Shown: positions 1 to 11,640, counted from the stretch's first letter. The stretch: DNA of 64,000 nt from Bretschneidera sinensis (GCA_023935145.1 CM043700.1:67311120-67375119); one strand, 5' to 3'. A program made the numbers and translations. The notes: generated by a model from the sequence alone, not told the origin.

Positions 1-526
1 CAATTTGTTTCATCCATCATTTTACTATCACCTTATGTACGATCATCAATGATATTCTCCCTCTTATCCACAATGTCTCTACTAGTAAAATTGGTTTCAT
101 CCAACTTATTACCCACATCTTCTTCAATTGCAACATTAGTTTCATCCATCTCATCAACCACATTAGTTATATCCCCACATCATTATTGAGGTCAATTATA
201 TCAACATCATCATTCAAGCAAGTTGCATAACCAATCCTCTGCCTAGGTTCAACAAACATTGAGAGAGGGTTTCCATAATCAATTTCATCTATATAAAAGG
301 AAACTCTCTAAATCCCATAATAGTATTTAAACACTTCCCTTAAATGTTCACTAGACTCTACAATTTTACCATTCCCAGCTTCAATTTTAACAACATTGGA
401 TTTCACATTCAAATGATGGAAAATATCATCCAAAATGGTCAAATAACAATATTTTTCCGAGTCAATAGTTATGAAAACTTTCGGTTCCATGTCATCTTGG
501 AAGAAGAATGGGAAGTCACGAATCAC
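1..526 (-). pseudogene. Decayed coding start, possibly MuDR-type transposase N-terminus
   Basis: The minus strand has an open stretch 526-308 with residues such as MEPKVFITIDSEKY and HLREVFKYYYGI. It continues in shifted frames: about 300-176 reads EIDYGNPLSMFVEPRQRIGY, and about 170-1 reads an acidic region where 'DETN' recurs (MDETNVAIEED, LDETNFTSRD, MDETN). At least two frameshifts and several stops break it. A short folded N-terminal domain followed by an Asp/Glu-rich repeat region is the usual start of plant MuDR transposases (PB1-like domain then acidic linker), which fits the terminus at 1196. No catalytic core is present in the window. It could be another acidic protein; the family call is inference from layout. 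Confidence 0.33.
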
Positions 527-1196
527 CTCTATACTGACCTAGTAAAGGAAAATAGTTAAAAGGGACCTAATCAAAATTCAATAAAATAAGGGTAAGTGGA
601 CAATAAACCCATATTTATATCGTTATCACTTGAAAAACGAAATTCCGATTTTAAAAGTCCAACTATGTTTATCCGATTTTTTAAAGCAAAAGTGGACAAT
701 AACCAATGTATATCAACGAAAGGTATAGCAACCAAAGGCAAAGTGGATAACAAACAAAGAAATCAACTTTTTAAAATAGCAACAAGTGAAAATCAATTTT
801 GTAACAACAAAAATCACACATATATAGAGAATAGACAACACTATTGGAAATTGAAATCAACCAAGACAAGATCAAACTTGATACTAGTTGGAGCTCGAGA
901 TGATGAAGCGTTATAGATCGAACTTGATATATCGTGTGATTTCAATCAAAACCATCCAGATCTCACCACGAACAGATCGAAGTTCACCAGGAATTAAACC
1001 ATCCAGATCTCATCACGTCCATATCTCATCATGAACAGATCAAAGTTCACCTGTTTATATGATAGGCATTTTTGTCAGTCAATATTTTTCATTTAGATTT
1101 AACTATTTCCATCCGTTCTAAAGGGGTAAGTATCATTTCCAAAACTATGAGAGGATAAGTGTACCAAACCTCAAGGGTAAAAATGTATTTATCCCT
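1..1196 (-). mobile_element. 5' part of a Mutator-like (MULE) element, cut by the window edge
   Basis: Read on the minus strand, the sequence near 1141-1196 begins GGGATAAATACATTTTTACC and goes on through CTTGAGGTTTGG. Ends of this kind are common in plant Mutator-like elements. A leader of about 670 bases follows and then a decayed coding stretch (526 down to 1). The leader holds a duplicated block of roughly 40 bases (about 950-990 and 1003-1045, both with 'catccagatctca' and 'gaacagatc'). Order and spacing fit a terminal inverted repeat, then the 5' leader, then the transposase N-terminus. The other end lies outside the window, so the 9-bp target duplication cannot be tested. Assignment to MULE is inference. 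Confidence 0.42.
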
Positions 1197-1795
1197 AAAA
1201 AACAGGTGACATTGTTGCAACTCTTTTTAGTTTTGTTCGAAAACAGTTCAGATTTCTCTTTTAGACACAAAAAGAAAATAATACTCATAGTAGCTTACCA
1301 AAAATAAAACAATAAAGCTAGTAGTATTTATTTTGTAAAACACTTCTCGGACAACTCAAAAAGTAAAAAATAGGCCAAAGAGGATATAGATTTAGAGCAA
1401 GTATTCATAATATGAAACTTCAATCCTTTCGTAGATCCCTTACATGGTGATTCTATATTCTAATCCCAGTGAAGAAAAACACATGAAACCTGACAAAACT
1501 ATACACAAACCCAATAAGCATCATACCTAAGAGAAGTTGTCGCCTAGAACCCTGAAGGTACAGTCATCCAATGGATTAGCTAGCAGCTTATTTCTTAAAG
1601 GAGTTTCTTTACAATGTTAATTTCTGCTTGACAAAGTATAACAAAGGTTGTATATACTGCACAATAAATGATCTTGTGCCAAGGATGTGTATTCAACCAT
1701 CTAAGCTGGTGTTGGAATTCATTGTCCCTCAATTAGGAAAATATAATAAAACCAAAAAAATATTTTTTCATATGGTATTTTTTATTTTCACTTTC

Positions 1796-2818
1796 TAGAG
1801 TGCTAGACTTAATATTGGCCATGGCTGGGGAAGAATCCATCAAGCTGGTAGCTATTGTAGCCTTCAAGTTCTCATCTTCCATTTTCGAAAGTCGTTTTAC
1901 TTCCTCAACTGATTGAAATTGATCAGAACACCGTTCATTTAGGTTGATTCTCTTGGGAGAAGTTGCGTGATTTAATTATTCTCTCTGCATCTTTAGGGAA
2001 CAACCACTTCCCATAACCATTAGAAGCTTCCGAGGATGAGATAGGAAACTCTTTCGGGAAGTTCCTCTCACCAGGAAGATGCTATAGCTAGAGCCTAAAA
2101 GAGAATCCAGATAGGGGGAGAGGAAAGACTTTGACAAATGATATGGAGCTGTATAGATACTGTCAAAATTATACCATTCTCCATTCACTTTTGACGCCGG
2201 GTAGAATAGCGATTATTCTACAGGCTAGTCGAACAGATAGTTCACAGGGAGTAACACAAGAAAAAACCCTAAACAATACAGAGAAACAGCTCTGATGTTT
2301 TATTTAAAATTATGCAAATACAATAATAATGTTTACGAAACCCTAAGACCTTATTTATAAGGTCAAAGCTAAAATAGGAAAATTAAATTAAGGCCGAATT
2401 TAAATTAAATAAAATAAAAAGTTTCCTAAAAAATGTAAACTGCCAATTTGAGGGCCTAAACGTCGTTTTTTTGGCTAAAATCCTGCTATGTTGAAATTTC
2501 AGTTTTGTTCATTGGCCCGTTTCCAATTAGATTAAGGTCTCCGGGGCCCAATCTGAGCCCGTGGCCCGTTCCATGTAGTCCACCTGTCAGTTTTGCGCTG
2601 ATCTGCCAACTCTAAGTACCTTATTGCCAACAACGTGCTATCTGACAACTCTGCATCATCTGACTCGGATTCTCCTGCATCAACTTTCCTGATATAAAAC
2701 AAGTGTTCATGCAAGTGACAAATACATGCACTTTCTAGCTCAGGGTCAATCTGGGCAGGCTCATCAACTGGGCAGTCAAAAGGAATGACTTGCAAATCCC
2801 AAACCTCTAATGGCTTCT
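1796..2818 (-). pseudogene. Josephin-domain (ataxin-3-like) deubiquitinase gene fragment, disrupted
   Basis: Ataxin-3-type Josephin proteins are cysteine proteases that trim ubiquitin chains. On the minus strand, after a likely intron end (polypyrimidine then AG at 2820-2819), the sequence reads KPLEVWDLQVIPFDCPVDEP, then CICHLHEHLFYIRKV, and after an inserted LTR (2192-2682) NGEWYNFDSIYTAPYHLSK and YSIFLVRG. The family's catalytic His (in HEH) and Asn (in YNFDS) are both visible, one on each side of the LTR. The usual Trp after the His is Leu. Near 2065 one base is lost and the expected text goes on in the next frame (NFPKEFPISSSEAS, then KWLFPKDAERI). A second shift near 1935-1985 leads into a ubiquitin-interacting motif at about 1820-1885 (MEDENLKATIATSLMDSSPA). 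The N-terminal exon with the catalytic Cys was not found upstream, and downstream exons are unclear. Intron signals argue against a processed copy. Confidence 0.85.
2192..2682 (-). mobile_element. Solo LTR inserted in the Josephin exon
   Basis: The 491-bp block starts TGACGCCGGG and ends CCTGCATCA on the plus strand, so it has the TG...CA ends of an LTR. It is flanked by perfect 5-bp target duplications ACTTT at 2187-2191 and 2683-2687. Removing it with one TSD restores the coding text 'AGG AAA GTG AAT GGA GAA' (RKVNGE). Read on the minus strand it has a TATA-like box (CTTATAAATAAGG, near 2363-2350) followed by a transcript-leader-like stretch, so it is probably in minus orientation. It has no internal region, which fits LTR-LTR recombination. 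The ORF that runs through its right half (2532-2682) is a chimera of exon and LTR. The superfamily is unknown. Confidence 0.85.
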
Positions 2819-4689
2819 CTAAAACATGCTAGCAGGAAATTTTACAACTGATCAACTCAAAACAATGTTCTGATATGTTACTAAGCACTATTCACCTGTC
2901 AAATAGAAAATATGCACTCATGCGTTTTGACACTCAACTAGGGACCAGAGAACTATTTGCTCAATGCTATAGAATACTTGCTTTTCCGACCTAGTTGTTT
3001 ACTGAATTCCTATGGATGTACCATTTTGATTATTTAAACCTGCTTAGCTCAGAGGTTGGAGCATCACATCTCCTTTGAGAATAATATAAAATTGGTAAGT
3101 TTTCAATTAGAATATGAAAACATAATTGAGTTTGCCGTAGTTATTCTTTAGGACAGTGGAAGAACAGATGCAATTCAATATGAAGAATTGTCAAAGAGTG
3201 CATCATTCTAGAAAAAAACACCCAAGCACAAACAATCTTGTGTTCAATTTAAATGGGGGGATTTATAGAACGACATAGTTAAATGGCGCAAACATTGGAC
3301 AAAAACTAAAAACAAAAAATGTAGATGGAATCAATTCATAGCTTGCAGTTGAGCAAAAATAACCCCGAAAGGTGTACAAAATAAGGGCAGAACACCATTT
3401 TTATGGCCTAACTTCAAATTGACAGACAAATTAAGAAAGCATTATGCTGCTCCAACTAGGCTTTGCAAAAATAAAGTGGGGATATGTAGAAGGTTAGCTT
3501 TGTAGCCAAGTCAGTACTCATAGGACCCTCCTTTGGCAAGACTGACTACAAGTAGGTATTCTTTTTATATCAGGAAACTGTAAAACTCAACTATGACAAA
3601 AGAAGTTACTGATACTTTTATACTAACATGTAGTAAAAATTTTGCATATCAGAAGCAAATCTAAGATAATCAACTCATCAAATGGAACTTTTGGCTTCTA
3701 GGTGAATATTGGACGTTTATTTATATGTATCTATGACCAAAAGACATCCATTTCAAGGATCATACAAAACTACTAATTTAGAAAGAAAAAAATCTCTCTC
3801 TCCCTTCCCTCCCTCCTTCAGAAATATGTGGGCTCTGACTCAATTCTATAATGAGTGTATTATACAATATCGAATCTCGTTGTGATTCATTAAGAGTTAA
3901 GACTAATAAATATCCTACCAAATACTCATGAGCAATTTCTTATTCATTACAAGTTCTTATTTAATTAAACACTAGACAAATGAGATGCCATTACGCTGCC
4001 AAGTTGTCAACAACATCCATAGTTCACTGATAATTAAAAAGTGATATACACAAGTGCATGAAACACAAATAAGAATATCAGAATTAATGATGATATAGGA
4101 CAAATACCATCCTTGCGTGTTAAGACCAGCCCGTTGAGACACAAGTATAGTGCCTACAGGGAGCTATGCTAATAAATACCTTGTTGAGAATGAACACAAG
4201 TTGGCATTGCTGCTGTTCAAATCAAATCCAAGAGAACATTCTTTGGGGGAATTCATATTCTCAAAAACAAATTGATCAGACCACTCCTACTTGTATCGTT
4301 TCATCATTTAAGAGTTAAAGGTGTAATTAATGATTTTCTTAACCACATTTTTTTTTATTTCTGTAATGTAAACCATCAAATACATCATTACTTTTTTTGC
4401 AAGTGAAAACCGTTTAGGAAATATGAAAGAGCATTGGGAATTAAAAAAGTTGGAAAGAAATATGGTTTTAAAAAATTCAAAAGACACTTAGAGCATTCTC
4501 CCACCCCAAGGATTGACACGCATTTAAAGGATTCTACTTCATAGTTTTATCCTTATCCAAGTTTTTCAATACTTTCTTCATTAAAAATGATTTCTTATAT
4601 AATATAACAAAAAATTTATCACAACATCAAACTCAAATAAACTAAATTGAAAAAACATAATATTCCAATTGAACCCGAACAAACATAAA
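2819..4689. other. Non-coding stretch, no gene seen
   Basis: This AT-rich region lies upstream of the Josephin exon on its strand and may include its intron. I searched by eye on the minus strand for the N-terminal Josephin exon (catalytic Cys in a CAVHC-like motif) and did not see it. A short CT-rich run lies at about 3790-3832. No reading frame with recognisable protein and no clear repeat was found. Confidence 0.5.
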
Positions 4690-5035
4690 ATGAAAAGGAC
4701 AAAAAGTTCCATTCATGGTCCAAGGGATTTCAGTTCCCTCAATTTTGAGAGGAAACTTCAAACTCAAGTTAATCCCATTTTAATCATTTAATTTTTTTTT
4801 GAATGGACACGTTTTTTTTGCTAAATAAAGGTAATGACATGCCAGCAATACATTTTATTGGATTCCTAAAAGATGACATGACATTGTTTTTATTTGGTAG
4901 CAAAATCTTGCTCATCTAAAAACAATTGATGGGTTAGGATGAACTTAACTTGAGTTTAAATTTCTTTATTAAAATTGAGAGAACTGAAACTCATGACTCA
5001 AGACAGAAGAAAGGAAAAAATTTCATTTAACTTAG
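4690..5035. repeat. Foldback (hairpin) element, MITE-like
   Basis: The two halves are imperfect reverse complements around a centre near 4855. The left arm has 'tttcagttccctcaatttt', 'aaactcaagttaa' and 'ttttgctaaataaaggtaatg'. The right arm reverse complement has 'tttcagttctctcaatttt', 'aaactcaagttaa' and 'ttttgctaccaaataaaaac'. Such near-complete hairpins without coding capacity are typical of MITEs or foldback elements. Ends and target duplication are not clear, so the family is unknown. Confidence 0.5.
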
Positions 5036-5320
5036 CCCGACAAAACTAATAACCTAGTTGAATTAACATCCTCTTACATAATTTAGATATTGGACTGAAG
5101 AGGATTTTTTTTCAGCTTCAGCATTTTTCATGATTATATAGAGTGCTAATGTTCACTGTGCTACTACCTTAATAAAAGCCCTACAATTATGCAGATCTGT
5201 TAAGCTCGAATAGTGTGGAATATCGTTTAAAATGATTGTTTCATTTATATTACATTGTCTATTTTCATATTAATACCATTGATGATATTATGGTACTATA
5301 AATCGTCATCATTTATTAAA

Positions 5321-5780
5321 AACTAGCAACTCAACACGCACTAACATGCGTGTTAATCTGCTCTTCTATCGGATTAAAGAAGCTAGCATATCAACACGTG
5401 CTACGCGTGCGTTGATCTGTTATTCAATCGGATTAAACGAAATAATGAGATTAACATAATAAAAAATAATAATAATATTTTTAATCTTATGAACACACAT
5501 ACATGTGTGTGAGTTAAATTAAATTGCTAGCATCTTCTCTGTCATTCATAACATTCTATCTTCGGGTTCGTAAAACAAAAAGAAGATGATAATGATACAA
5601 GTGTGCATGTATGATTGCTCATAAGATTAAAAGTATTTTTATTTTTTTAATCTCAATATTTCGTTTAATCGCATTGAAGAGTAAATCAACACGCGTGTAG
5701 CATGAGTTGAGATGCTAGTTTCTTTAATCCGATAGAAGAGCAGATCAACATGCACATTAGCACGTGTTGAGATGCTAGTA
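5321..5780. mobile_element. Foldback MITE with duplicated arm units
   Basis: The left arm (about 5321-5458) and right arm (about 5640-5780) are inverted copies. The plus strand starts 'ctagcaactcaacacg' and the right end reverse-complements to 'ctagcatctcaacacg'; both continue with 'atctgctcttctatcggatt'. Each arm is two diverged units of about 60-65 bases, each beginning with CTAGCA + TCAACACG-like text and ending near 'cggattaaa' (or 'cgattaaa'). A central spacer of about 180 bases holds 'acacatacatgtgtgtg'. There is no protein. The open frame at 5639-5845 is only a translation of this repeat. Confidence 0.72.
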
Positions 5781-6424
5781 CCAATATAATTGGACATAAC
5801 TATGCGTTTCATTTTCCTTTCTTGGACTTCTTTTGGCGTTTTCACCTTTGTTTCTCAGTTCTTTTCTTGGTAATATCAACAATATAAATGCTGCAACTGA
5901 TGTTAAACTTGTCTTAGGTGTCTTATTTTTTTTTTTTATAAAAAAAGGCAATTTATTTTATTTATACATTTTACCGTATAATATACTTCTTCAAGTTGAT
6001 ATTATCTCTAACCCCGATTGGGACCATGATCCTCTCTAGTTAAAAGTTAGATTGAAGCATTCGGTTAATGGTTAGTAAATGCCACATCATTGAAAATTAG
6101 ATCTAAGGCTAAATTAGTTCCACGTCACCATTTGATATATTAAATTACAAACGATCTTCAAGCTATAGATTGGTCTTCTTTCTCGAACCTCTCACTTTTT
6201 AAATATTTTTCTTTCCTCACCCTCTCTCTAAGTTAAAGACTTCTAAAATTCCTCAGCGATCCCGATAAAATTAAGATACATTTTTCTCTTTTCTTTTTCG
6301 AGTAACATTCAAAAATCTCTTTTCCATATTTTTAGTTCAAGATTTAATTTATGCGTCAATCGAGGTTGAAGTAGACTTGATTGGAAAGTACTCTAGATGG
6401 GTCCGCTACTGCCTCAATTAAGAA
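5781..6424. other. Non-coding stretch, no gene seen
   Basis: AT-rich sequence between the MITE and the next LTR-like block. I see no recognisable coding sequence or repeat. Frames open here are short and of low complexity. Confidence 0.5.
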
Positions 6425-7000
6425 TAGTTAATGAATAGAATAAATAACAAATGCGCAGTAACAACAAACACACTGTATTGATATTGAAAGCAATTTTGAT
6501 ACACAAGTTTACAGGATTAAAATCTCAAAGTACCAAGTACAGACTCTTCGAGCTGGTTGTAATGTAGGTTGAGCCTTTAATGCAGCCCTGGCATGGTTTG
6601 ACTTCGAGACAAACATAGAAAAGAGGATAAATAAGGGGAATTACAGTTACGATTATAGTACAACTACTCCTATTGAAACTGAAAAATTAAATGAAAGTAA
6701 ATGCAGAAAGATAATGATTGTTGGATGATTGTCTATGTCCTCTTATGATTGATTATGGTGCTATTTATAATGCTTCCAGCTTAGAAAATTGTATTGATAT
6801 TTCTCAAAAGTCTCCCACGTTTCCACTCCCTTGGGTTCTCTTGATTAAATGGATTGAACATTCTACATATCAAAATCTTTAACTCCACTAGGTGAGTTGT
6901 ATTTAATTGTGGCCACTTTTACCTTAGCCGAGTTAAATACATGACTCTTGGTCTGTCCTCGATCCCTGAATAGCTAATTAACAGTTATGCATGCTCGAGG
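6425..7000 (-). repeat. Possible LTR of a minus-strand retrotransposon
   Basis: Read on the minus strand this block has a TATA-like element (GCATTATAAATAG, rc of about 6768-6780) with a U3-like stretch upstream and a leader-like stretch downstream toward 6430. Its neighbour on the right is a plant-mobile-domain ORF in the opposite orientation. Some Tat-lineage elements carry an antisense ORF between pol and the 3' LTR, so this could be the 3' LTR of such an element. No second LTR or target duplication is visible. The call rests on layout only. Confidence 0.28.
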
Positions 7001-7488
7001 TCGAGGTAAATTTCCTTCGAGCTCATCAACCTTGAACCCTCGAGTTCTCTTGCTTGTCTCGATGTCGTCCCTTGAACTTCTCTTTTTTAAAAGTCCTTGT
7101 TTCACTAACTTTCTGGCAGCTGATCATTTTGTCGTGTTTAATGCTCCTATCATGCTTTTTCTTTTCTAAACATATTCTCTCTTACTTTCTAAGGCCTTTA
7201 TAAATGGCTCAATTAGGGCATGCCACTTCATTAAATTTATTTTTTGTATAAACAATTGTCTTCTGCGTGTGATTGGTTCGAAGATGAGAACCACTGAGCA
7301 TGATTACACAAGATCCTTTACCATCTTAGAGATTCAAATCAATTGTAATTTTGTACCTAATAAATACTTTATTCCCCCTTCTGATTCTCTTCAAACACCC
7401 TTTTTAGAATCTTCAGCATTACCAAATTCTTTCAATATCTTCAATCTTTTGTTTCATTTCTTCTCTTTCAAATTACTTCAATCATTCA

Positions 7489-8585
7489 ATGGCTTTCAAA
7501 GGAAAGAATATTCGCATTGGTGATGCCTCCCCTGAACAAACACCTTGTCATATCGTTGTACATTTTCTTGCTAAGGGAAAGGGGTTGTATGTATTGAAAC
7601 TCATGAACAAGAGACCAATGCTGGATTTCTTGCTCACGTAAGAGACATCTTTTAATCTTCTTGAGACCAGGGACTTCTATATGAGAATCCTTTTAACCTT
7701 ATCTCTAGGGATTTTCTTGTTAATGGTTGGTTCATTCCCACTAAGAGTTTTCCTTCCTTTGTGGGTTTTATTGTAGTTGAACCTTTTTTTCTGATGAAGT
7801 ACCAATAGCCCTAGGGGCTGTGTATCCATATAACCCCATTGATTGCTCTTTTTTCCAAAAAAAATCCCTTAGGCTTTGTCATGGAATTCCTAGTGCACCG
7901 AAACTCCAAACGCATCCTGGTACCATGTTAGTGATAGATGGCTTGCCTGGATAGAAAGAGTCACTACTCAGGAGTTGTGGGATATGTGTATGCTCGAGGT
8001 GGTTCAACCCTTGATACACAATATGTCTTTGAACCATCCTCTACTGAGCGCTCTATTGTTCTTTTGGTCACCGATATCAAGCATCTTCCACCTTCAAGCT
8101 AGGCAACTTACCATCACGATCGAGGATGTATTTGTACTTCTAAACATCTCACCAACAGGTTTTGCCATGCACCTTCATATGTCAATGACTGAGGTAGAGT
8201 TTATCTTCCTGATGAAAAATCATCTAAATTTCAGTGTTTTTCTCTCTGACCACATGGGTCGAGCAGGTGATTTGGGTTCAAAAGAAAAGTTGACTACTTT
8301 TTACATATATCTTATGTGCAAATACTTGGTGTGCATGTCTGCTAATATGAAGCAGTTTTTTGGCAATTGCAATCGCACTGGCCCATGGAAAGATAGTTGA
8401 CTCGGCACAGTTTGTAGTTGCCAACTTGTATAGGTGTACATACTATATATACATGAGAGGTTTTCCTTCTTCTTTGAATGGCCCTTTATGGCTCTTTCAA
8501 GTTTGGGCTTACGCGTATTGTCCAAAGTTCGTTCCAGTTATGATACAGTCTTGTTTCTAAAGTATCAATTGGTCTCTGGACAGAA
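7489..8585 (+). pseudogene. Plant mobile domain (PMD) protein, broken
   Basis: The plant mobile domain is a transposon-derived fold found in some DNA elements and in antisense ORFs of some gypsy elements. An ATG at 7489 opens a 50-codon frame (MAFKGKNIRIGDASPEQTPC) that stops at 7641. The text continues in other frames; 7894-8400 is open and reads WLAWIERVTTQELWDMC, then FFWSPISSIFHLQARQLTIT followed by IEDVFVLLNISPTGF, the diagnostic core. A +1 shift near 8360-8400 leads to GKIVDSAQFVVANLYRC and GPLWLFQVWAYAYCPKF (to 8560). A further shift gives FLKYQLVSGQ near 8570. Codon text stays family-like despite at least three breaks, so it is a pseudogene. The chromovirus LTR cuts in at its 3' end. 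Confidence 0.78.
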
Positions 8586-8958
8586 ATAGTAAGGAGAAAA
8601 ATAGGACAAAAAAGGAGAGAAGTGGAAGAAGAAGAATTATATAGAATTAGAAGAGAATAAGAAAAGCTTAGGAGAGAATTGGTGTAATTTCATTTGTGTC
8701 TCTTACTGAAGGAAGTAGATGTATTTATATAGCTCTAAGATAAGAAGGTTTGCTAATAGTTTGATTAAACAACTAACTGATAACTAACTAATCTTGCTTT
8801 AAGCATATTGCAGCCTTTGTGGAGCCTTCCTTATTCTCTAGTGTCTCCTTAGATTTGGTTGCTTCTCTTGTTGCTTTAGCTCAACTTCTTTTTCTTCTTG
8901 TACCTTGAGCTTCTAAATAAGTTCAAATGCTCTTCTCCCTTTGTTTTTGTAGCTATCA
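8577..8958 (-). repeat. 3' LTR of the gypsy element
   Basis: On the minus strand the end of pol is followed by a purine-rich AAGGGGTAG and then TGATAGCTAC (8958 downward), a likely LTR start. The other end is near TGTCCA at about 8577. The length of about 382 bp is inferred because no partner LTR remains; the left boundary could be off by tens of bases. Confidence 0.55.
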
Positions 8959-8984
8959 TTAGCTACCCCTTAAAAATTGACCTT

Positions 8985-10130
8985 GTCCTCAAGGTCCTAA
9001 GTCTATAGCAGACTTTGGACAACAATAAGATCTTCCCATGATGTCTCCTCAAGTACTAAGTCTTGCCATTGATTAAGAACTTGAGGAGATAGTTTGTTAT
9101 CGATTTAAATGGTTCTATGATCAAATATGTCCATAGGAGAAAGAAATGGTTTATTATCAATGCTCAAGTCAAGTAAAGGCAGTGGTGTAGCACGTGGGAT
9201 GCCTTGAAATGGTTGGAATAATGAAATATGGAAAACATTATGAATTTTGGAAGTAGATGGTAATGCAAGCTTGTAAGCTACATGATTAATTCTTTCTATC
9301 ACCTGAAAGGGTTCATAATACCTTTATTGAGTTTCTGATTAAGCCTTAAAGCAAGAGATTTATGTTTGTAAGGTTGTAATTTGTCCAACACAGAGCTGCC
9401 CACTTCCAGCTCTTTGTTCGGTCTTTTGGCATCTACTAATGACTTCATTCTTGATTGGGGTTGCAAGATATGAGTTTTAAGAAGTTATAGGAGCTTACCT
9501 TTGCTTAATAGTTCACTATAAATAGCTTCAATATTACAGCAACCAACTACATATCTATGAATTATAGGAGGTTCTTTACCATACAAAGCTTGAAATGTGG
9601 TCATCTGGATTACATAATGATAGGAAATGTTGTAAGAATATTCAGCCCAAGGAAGTAGCTGAAGCCAGAACTGTGGATTATCTTGTGTAAAAGCTCTCAA
9701 ATTTTGATCCACACACCTGTTAAGTACTTTTGTTTGACCATCTAATTGGGGATGATAAGTAGAACTGAAATTGCATGAACTACCACTGAACTTGAACAAC
9801 TGCTTCCAAAAGGAACTCATGAATACCTTATCTCTATCAGAGAAAATGGATTTGGGTACTCCATGTAACTTTACAACTATTTCGAAAAAGAGTTTAGCCA
9901 CTTTTGGAGTTTAAAAGATACTAGTTAAGGATCTAAATTGTGCATATTTAGTCAATCTGTCAATAGTTACCGAGATTATTGAATAGTCATGCATCACATG
10001 TAAACCAGTGATGAAATCCATTGAAATATCCCCCCAAACTTTTGTAGGAACAGGTAAGGGTTGTAGTAGACAATATGTCAAGTTTGGAGAAGACTTTGTT
10101 TGTTGACAAATTATACATTGTTTCATAAAC
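8985..10130 (-). pseudogene. Gypsy integrase with chromodomain-like tail
   Basis: Integrase joins element DNA to the host chromosome. From 10126 the text reads MKQCIICQQTKSSPN (part of the zinc-binding HHCC region), then WGDISMDFITGL (first catalytic Asp) and VTIDRLTKYAQF. At 9901-9485 it reads GVPKSIFSDRDKVFMSSFW (second Asp), YHPQLDGQTKVLNRC (the catalytic Glu of the usual GQTEV is Lys here) and PWAEYSYN. 9302-9105 gives RINHVAYKLALPSTSKIHNV and FHISLFQPF. A tail at about 9100-8990 reads VLNQWQDLVLEETSWED, like the chromodomain that targets chromoviruses to heterochromatin. Stops and shifts at about 9905 and 9310-9480 show it is dead. Confidence 0.82.
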
Positions 10131-10384
10131 TCTTTTGTATCCTATCTCATAGCCATCTAAAAAAAACTAACAAATATTCTTATGAGTGTTCTAAGAACAC
10201 CATTGTGTCCTCTCAGAAAAGAAATATGGAACTCTTCTAAGACTTTAGATCTGAGAGGGGAAGTAGTGCTTAGGACCAACTTTTTGATGTAAAACAACAA
10301 CCTTTTCTTGACTGAATACCCTGCAGGGCTCTCACCATTGTTGATCTGCTTATGTAAATGAACTAAGTCCTGAGCTACTGTACT

Positions 10385-10800
10385 TTACAGTCTCAAGTCA
10401 TCCAACAGATCAAGGAGAGGATACGAGATGTACATGAAAGCTGTGCAGGATTCACAGTCTTCCAAAGAATCATCCTTGGTAGGTAACCTTGACAAGGCAT
10501 CTGTAGCAACATTCTCTTTCCTTATTTTATAAACAATGTCATAGCAAAAGCCCAACAATTGTTTGAGATAGTGTTGTTGTTTAGGAGTCTGTATAACCTG
10601 AGACATTAAACATCTTAATTCCTTCTGGTCTGTATAAATTTCAAACTTTCTCTCTAGTAAGTATTGTCTCCAATTTTTTACACCTTTTGTAATAGCATAT
10701 AGTTCTTTGACATATGCTGAAGAGACAACCATCTTATTATTGATATTTTTTTTGTTGTAAAAAGCTATAGGATGAAGTTGCGACATTAATATTTCTCAAA
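10385..10800 (-). pseudogene. Gypsy RNase H domain
   Basis: RNase H removes the RNA strand during reverse transcription. The open stretch 10786-10385 reads HPIAFYNKKN, SAYVKELYAITKGVKNWRQY, EIYTDQKELRCLM, VIQTPKQQHYLKQLLGF and ENVATDALSRLP, which follow the RNase H / connection motifs of plant gypsy pol in order. It sits directly between the RT and integrase remnants. Confidence 0.82.
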
Positions 10801-10979
10801 TCCCTAATTAGAGGCATTAGTTTCTATAATAAAGACCTTGTTAAAGTCAAGTAAGACCAAAACAAGAGATTCAGTCATTATTATTTTCAAATCATTAAAG
10901 GCCTGCTGAGTGCCCCAGTTCCAAGTGAAAGCATCTTTTTTCAAGAGGTATATCAATGGAGCTGCTATTGTGGCATAGC

Positions 10980-11640
10980 TCTTGATAAACCTTCTGTAAT
11001 AACCAATGAGGCCTAGAAACCCTTTTAGTTGTTTCAGATTAATTGGTATAAGCCACCAGAGCTACTTCGATTTTATGGGATCTGGTTAGACCCCTTGAGA
11101 ATTGACAATATGTCCTAAGTAGTCTATAGAAGACTGATAAAAATGGCACGTACTTCTTTTAGCAAACAACTTGTTGGTATTTAAGCAATTAATGACTACT
11201 TTTAAATAAGTTACATGATCTGCAACTATACTGTTGTAAAGCAAAATGTCATCAAAGAATACAACAAAAAATTTCTCAAGTTTTGTTTCAACACAATATT
11301 CATGGTTACCTGAAAAGTAGATTGTGAATTAGTTAAACCAAAAGGCATGACCAAAAATTCATAGTGTTCTTCATGTGTTCTAAAAATAGTTTTCTCTATG
11401 TCTGCAACTTTTACTCTAATATGATGATAACTAACCCTTAAATCAAGTTTTGAAAAAACTAAAGCTCCATGCAGTTCATCAATAGTTGGGGTAGGAAATC
11501 TATCCTTAATAGTGATAGAATTCAAGGCCATATAGTCTATACAAAATCTCCAAGAACCATAATTTTTCTTAACTAGCAACACATGAGAAGAAAAAAAGCC
11601 TATTGTTAGGTTTGTTGACACTTGAGGTAAGCATTTCTTG
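10980..11640 (-). pseudogene. Gypsy reverse transcriptase
   Basis: The minus strand 11621-11226 reads [35 protein letters not shown] and [19 protein letters not shown], the standard RT finger and palm motifs. The catalytic F/YxDD box follows near 11240-11260 in a shifted frame (FFDDILLYN). Further RT thumb text decays toward 10980. Several stops break it. Confidence 0.82.

Noticed and set aside
2532..2795. An 87-codon minus-strand gene of its own
   Set aside because: The first third is the Josephin exon and the rest is the inserted LTR; the frame is a chimera.
5639..5845. 68-codon minus-strand frame
   Set aside because: Translates the right arm of the MITE at 5321-5780.
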